Source: CAZXNF01 sp050741255
GTDB taxonomy: Bacteria > Pseudomonadota > Gammaproteobacteria > Burkholderiales > SG8-41
Direction of reading: 5' to 3'
Length of the DNA: 8,191 nt
NCBI GenBank assembly: GCA_050741255.1
Contig: JBOIEQ010000183.1
Coordinates: 1 to 8,191, forward strand
The position numbers and the translations under genes were made by a program. The notes beneath the pieces are model-generated. The model was given only the letters and a program-made list of their open reading frames with translations, ran no database searches and was not told where the DNA came from. This document shows, piece by piece, positions 5,702 to 8,191 of the stretch (within the stretch, counting starts at the first letter, position 1; each line of letters opens with the position of its first letter).

Positions 5702-7063
5702 TCACGGAGCGACGAGCATTCTGCGCAAATGCGCGATCGCGCCGGGCAGGCCGCGCACCTTCATGATCCGGCCTTGGGTGTCGTAGTCCTCGGACAGAAC
5801 GCGGGTGTGCTCGTGCACTTCGCTGAGCAGCCCCTGTTTTGCGTACGGCAGCAAAAACTCCTCCTCCACCATGGATACTTCAAAGAACGCGATGATCGTC
5901 TCGCGCAGCGCGGCCACGTCCTGCGCCGACTTCGCGGACAGAAGAATCGCGTCCGGGTGCTGCGCGCGCAGGCGGGCGCGGTCGTCTTCGCTCACGCGAT
6001 CGATCTTGTTGAGGATCAGGCGGGAGGGCACGGCGTCCGCGCCGATCTCGCGCAGCACGCTGCGGCTCACCTCGAGTTGCGATTCGTAGGTCGGGTCGGA
6101 CGCGTCGACGACGAAGAGCAGCAGCGATGCTTCGAGCGCCTCGTCGAGCGTGGAGCGGAACGACGCGACGAGATCGTGCGGCAGCTTCTTGATGAAGCCG
6201 ACCGTGTCGGAAACGAGTACGCGCGGGCGGGTTTCCGGCGCCAGCGCGCGCACCGTCGTGTCGAGCGTCGCGAACAGCTTGTCCGCGACCAGCACTTCGC
6301 TGCCGGTGAGGGCGCGCATGAGTGACGATTTGCCCGCGTTCGTGTAGCCCACCAGCGCGACCCGCAGCTGGTCGCGGCGGGCGTGACGACGCTGCTCGTT
6401 GTCGCGCAGCACGTCCTTCAACTGGGTGTTCAGTTCGGCGAGGCGATCCCGTATCTTGCGACGATCCGTCTCGAGATCGGACTCGCCGGAGCCGACGCCC
6501 TGTTGCCGGCCGCTGCCGGCAACCGCTTCCTGCAGCCGGGGCGACACATACTTCAACCGTGCGATTTCCACCTGCAGCCGGGCTTCCCGGCTGCGGGCAT
6601 GGCGGTGAAAGATCTCCACGATGACGCCGGTCCGGTCGAGCACCTTCGCCCCGGTTGCGCGCTCGAGATAGCGCGCCTGGTTCGGGGAGATTTCGTGGTC
6701 GAAGATCACGAACTCCGGCTTTGGCGGCGCCTCCGCATCAGGTGCAGCCTTTTCCGGCGCCGGCGGCTTGTCCGTGGCGTCAGCAAAGCGCTCACGGGCC
6801 TTTGACTTCTGCGGAATGGCCATCGATCCGACGACCCCCGTCCCGCCGGTGAGCGCCGCGAGCTCGGCGAGGCGCCCCTTGCCGAGCACGGTCGCGCCAC
6901 CCAGCCCGGGGCGTTTCTGTGACAGCGTGCCGACGACTTCGTAGCCGAGCGTTTTCACGAGACGGCCCAGTTCTTCAAGGCTCGCGGCGTGGGCGAGATC
7001 GTCGACCTCCGGGGTTTGAATGCCGATCAGGATCGCGCGCGGCACTTGTGCGGTGGTTTCCAT
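5702..7063 (-). CDS. hflX: HflX-family ribosome-associated GTPase
   Basis: HflX proteins are GTPases that bind the 50S subunit; in E. coli HflX splits stalled or heat-stressed ribosomes. The 453-residue product has the N-terminal HflX domain (ASLEELGRLVKTLGYEV, then a VLGKGRLAEL stretch, about 27-68), a helical linker with RRKIRDRLAELNTQL (201-215), and a complete G domain. G1 is GYTNAGKSS (239-247), G2 lies in TLDTT (266-270), G3 is DTVGF (286-290), G4 is NKID (352-355) and G5 is SAKS (376-379). A Pro/Ala/Lys/Glu-rich insertion (about 93-118) interrupts the N-terminal domain, making this longer than E. coli HflX (426 aa). Start 7063 (METTAQVPRAILIG) fits the family; a GTG at 7087 would add 8 residues. 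It is not next to hfq or hflKC, the usual context of hflX in Proteobacteria, so it may be a second, divergent copy. The symbol denotes the family. Confidence 0.92.
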   Translation of the reverse strand: METTAQVPRAILIGIQTPEVDDLAHAASLEELGRLVKTLGYEVVGTLSQKRPGLGGATVLGKGRLAELAALTGGTGVVGSMAIPQKSKARERFADATDKPPAPEKAAPDAEAPPKPEFVIFDHEISPNQARYLERATGAKVLDRTGVIVEIFHRHARSREARLQVEIARLKYVSPRLQEAVAGSGRQQGVGSGESDLETDRRKIRDRLAELNTQLKDVLRDNEQRRHARRDQLRVALVGYTNAGKSSLMRALTGSEVLVADKLFATLDTTVRALAPETRPRVLVSDTVGFIKKLPHDLVASFRSTLDEALEASLLLFVVDASDPTYESQLEVSRSVLREIGADAVPSRLILNKIDRVSEDDRARLRAQHPDAILLSAKSAQDVAALRETIIAFFEVSMVEEEFLLPYAKQGLLSEVHEHTRVLSEDYDTQGRIMKVRGLPGAIAHLRRMLVAP

Positions 7064-7180
7064 CAATGATGGTGTAGCACAGATCACGCGGCAACATGGG
7101 ATGCGGGAACCGAAGGCGGCGGTCGTCGTCGTCGGGCGATTGGCTGCGGGGTCCCCGCGACAGGTAAGCTACCCGCCATC
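7064..7180. promoter_or_regulatory. Divergent control region between hflX and the methyltransferase gene
   Basis: This stretch of about 117 bp lies between divergent starts. It contains the palindrome GCGGGG-T-CCCCGC (7146-7158). TTGGCT (7140-7145) and TAAGCT (7165-7170), 19 bp apart, are a weak promoter-like pair on the plus strand pointing at the GTG at 7181. No clear ribosome site precedes either start: AGG at 7162-7164 is 16 nt from the GTG, too far for normal use. Confidence 0.35.
7146..7158. repeat. Perfect inverted repeat, 6-1-6
   Basis: GCGGGG (7146-7151), a single T, then CCCCGC (7153-7158). As DNA it resembles a small dimeric-protein operator half-site pair and sits inside the candidate promoter of the methyltransferase gene. 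In GC-rich DNA such short palindromes also arise by chance, so function is unproven. Confidence 0.4.
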
Positions 7181-8191
7181 GTGATCCCCCTTCCGAACCC
7201 TTCCACCGTGCCCGCGCACCCCGTTCTCACCTGGACCCGGGGCGGCACGACGTCCTCCGTCCGTTGGCGTTCCGAGAACGGCTCACCGCCGCCCAAAAAG
7301 ATGGTGGTCGCCGACGACCTCATGACGGCCGACGCCGCCTACCAGCTTGCGAGCAAGGGCACGGCGCTGCTGTGGCTGGGAGACTTCCAGAACGCCCGCC
7401 AGTTGCTGAACGCGCTCGCGCGCCGCGTCGACGGCAAGTCGAAGCCGCGCAAGCCGCCGAAAAGCTCCGCGGCGCCGGCCACTCCGATGGCGGCGGTCTC
7501 GCCCACGGACGCCTTCCACCGCCACCGCATGGCGCAGGCGCAACGCGCGCACACGCTCGGCATGCTCTTGATCCCGTTCGACGCGGGCCACGTGATTCCG
7601 CTGCGCCGCGCGCCCGACGTGCGGCAGGCCTGCGAGGAGGCGTACGGGGCGGGCGACGAACCGTATGCCGCCTCGCTGCGCGAACTGCTGGGGCTGATCG
7701 GCGCGCACGAATGGCGCCGCAAGGGCGTGGAGATTCCGGCGCTGCAGGCCCGGATTCATCCGCACTACGGCGTCTTCGCACCGTTGCGCAACGAATACGT
7801 GGGCCTGGTGGCGGAGGCGCCACTGCCGGCGGGCTGCGATCTCGCGTTCGACATCGGCACCGGCACCGGCGTGCTGGCGGCGGTACTCGCCCGCCGCGGC
7901 GTCCGGCGCATCGTCGCCACCGACCGCGATCCGCGGGCGCTCGCCTGCGCGCACGCGAACCTCGGCCGCCTCAAGTTCGCCGGACGGGTGGAGGTGGTCG
8001 ACGCCGACCTGTTTCCGGAAGGGCGGGCGCCGCTGGTCGTCTGCAACCCGCCGTGGGTGCCGGCGCGGCCGAGTTCGGCGCTGGAACGGGCGATTTACGA
8101 CGAGGAGGGCCGCATGCTGGGCGGCTTCCTGGCGGGGCTGGCGGCGCACCTGACCCCGGGGGGCGAGGGCTGGCTGATCCTGTCCGACCTG
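7181..8191 (+). CDS. Class I SAM-dependent methyltransferase with NPPW motif (partial, runs off right edge)
   Basis: The frame is open to the window end with 337 visible residues from GTG 7181. Residues about 40-85 form an N-terminal segment (VVADDLMTADAAYQLASKG, then LLWLGDFQNARQLL). A Lys/Pro/Ala-rich linker follows at about 86-107. A second region ends in PHYGVFAPLRNEY (194-206). The Rossmann methyltransferase fold then shows motif I DIGTGTG (224-230), an acidic motif II site in TDRD (247-250), and NPPW (289-292). NPPW/NPPY marks enzymes that methylate a planar amide or amino nitrogen, such as PrmB/PrmC on glutamine or RlmF-type enzymes on adenine in rRNA. The substrate here is unknown. 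It belongs to a 'methyltransferase small domain' type; I do not recognise a named gene. The start could also be GTG 7208, and neither has a good ribosome site. The C-terminus lies outside the window. Confidence 0.85.
   Translation, partial: MIPLPNPSTVPAHPVLTWTRGGTTSSVRWRSENGSPPPKKMVVADDLMTADAAYQLASKGTALLWLGDFQNARQLLNALARRVDGKSKPRKPPKSSAAPATPMAAVSPTDAFHRHRMAQAQRAHTLGMLLIPFDAGHVIPLRRAPDVRQACEEAYGAGDEPYAASLRELLGLIGAHEWRRKGVEIPALQARIHPHYGVFAPLRNEYVGLVAEAPLPAGCDLAFDIGTGTGVLAAVLARRGVRRIVATDRDPRALACAHANLGRLKFAGRVEVVDADLFPEGRAPLVVCNPPWVPARPSSALERAIYDEEGRMLGGFLAGLAAHLTPGGEGWLILSDL

Noticed and set aside
7283..8149. Minus-strand frame of 288 aa opposite the methyltransferase
   Set aside because: Arg/Ala-rich shadow; the plus strand carries DIGTGTG and NPPW motifs.
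1..8191. CRISPR array, tRNA/rRNA gene, insertion sequence, defence island or other novel system
   Set aside because: No regularly spaced repeats, cloverleaf sequence, transposase/integrase motifs or clustered unknown genes were seen. The gene content is ordinary chromosomal.

Overview
The window is GC-rich chromosomal DNA, roughly two thirds or more G+C by eye with strong G/C preference at third codon positions. It is packed with ordinary single-copy bacterial genes. The run thiL-pgpA-pncC together with a solitary tripartite-tricarboxylate-type periplasmic receptor (TctC/Bug) points to a betaproteobacterium, most likely Burkholderiales or a relative. That placement is inference from gene order and protein families; no rRNA or other taxonomic marker is present.

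Layout. Positions 2-193 hold the C-terminus of a small membrane protein. It overlaps the start of thiL (thiamine-monophosphate kinase) by ATGA. thiL is followed by pgpA (phosphatidylglycerophosphatase A) and pncC (nicotinamide-nucleotide amidase), forming a tight plus-strand set of housekeeping enzymes (thiamine, phospholipid and NAD metabolism). pgpA has no ATG, GTG or TTG start ahead of its conserved N-terminus. The best candidate is an ATT at 1148 inside the end of thiL. pncC then converges on a minus-strand MFS transporter gene, and the two stop codons share one CTAG palindrome.

The MFS gene is divergent from a plus-strand TctC-type solute receptor gene (3505-4485), with the control region between them at about 3399-3504. 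The receptor gene converges on a minus-strand ankyrin-repeat gene (4516-5442). After a gap of about 260 bp comes a minus-strand GTPase gene of the HflX family (5702-7063). Finally, divergent from hflX, a class I SAM-dependent methyltransferase with an NPPW motif starts near 7181 and runs off the right edge.

The genes do not form one pathway. Only membrane gene-thiL-pgpA-pncC looks like an operon; the rest are single-gene units in alternating orientation. I see no rRNA, tRNA, CRISPR array, insertion sequence, integrase, phage gene or toxin-antitoxin pair, and no convincing sign of a new multi-gene system. The points most worth a second look are the pgpA start, the ankyrin protein with its separate N-terminal domain, and possible leaderless starts at the receptor and methyltransferase genes.
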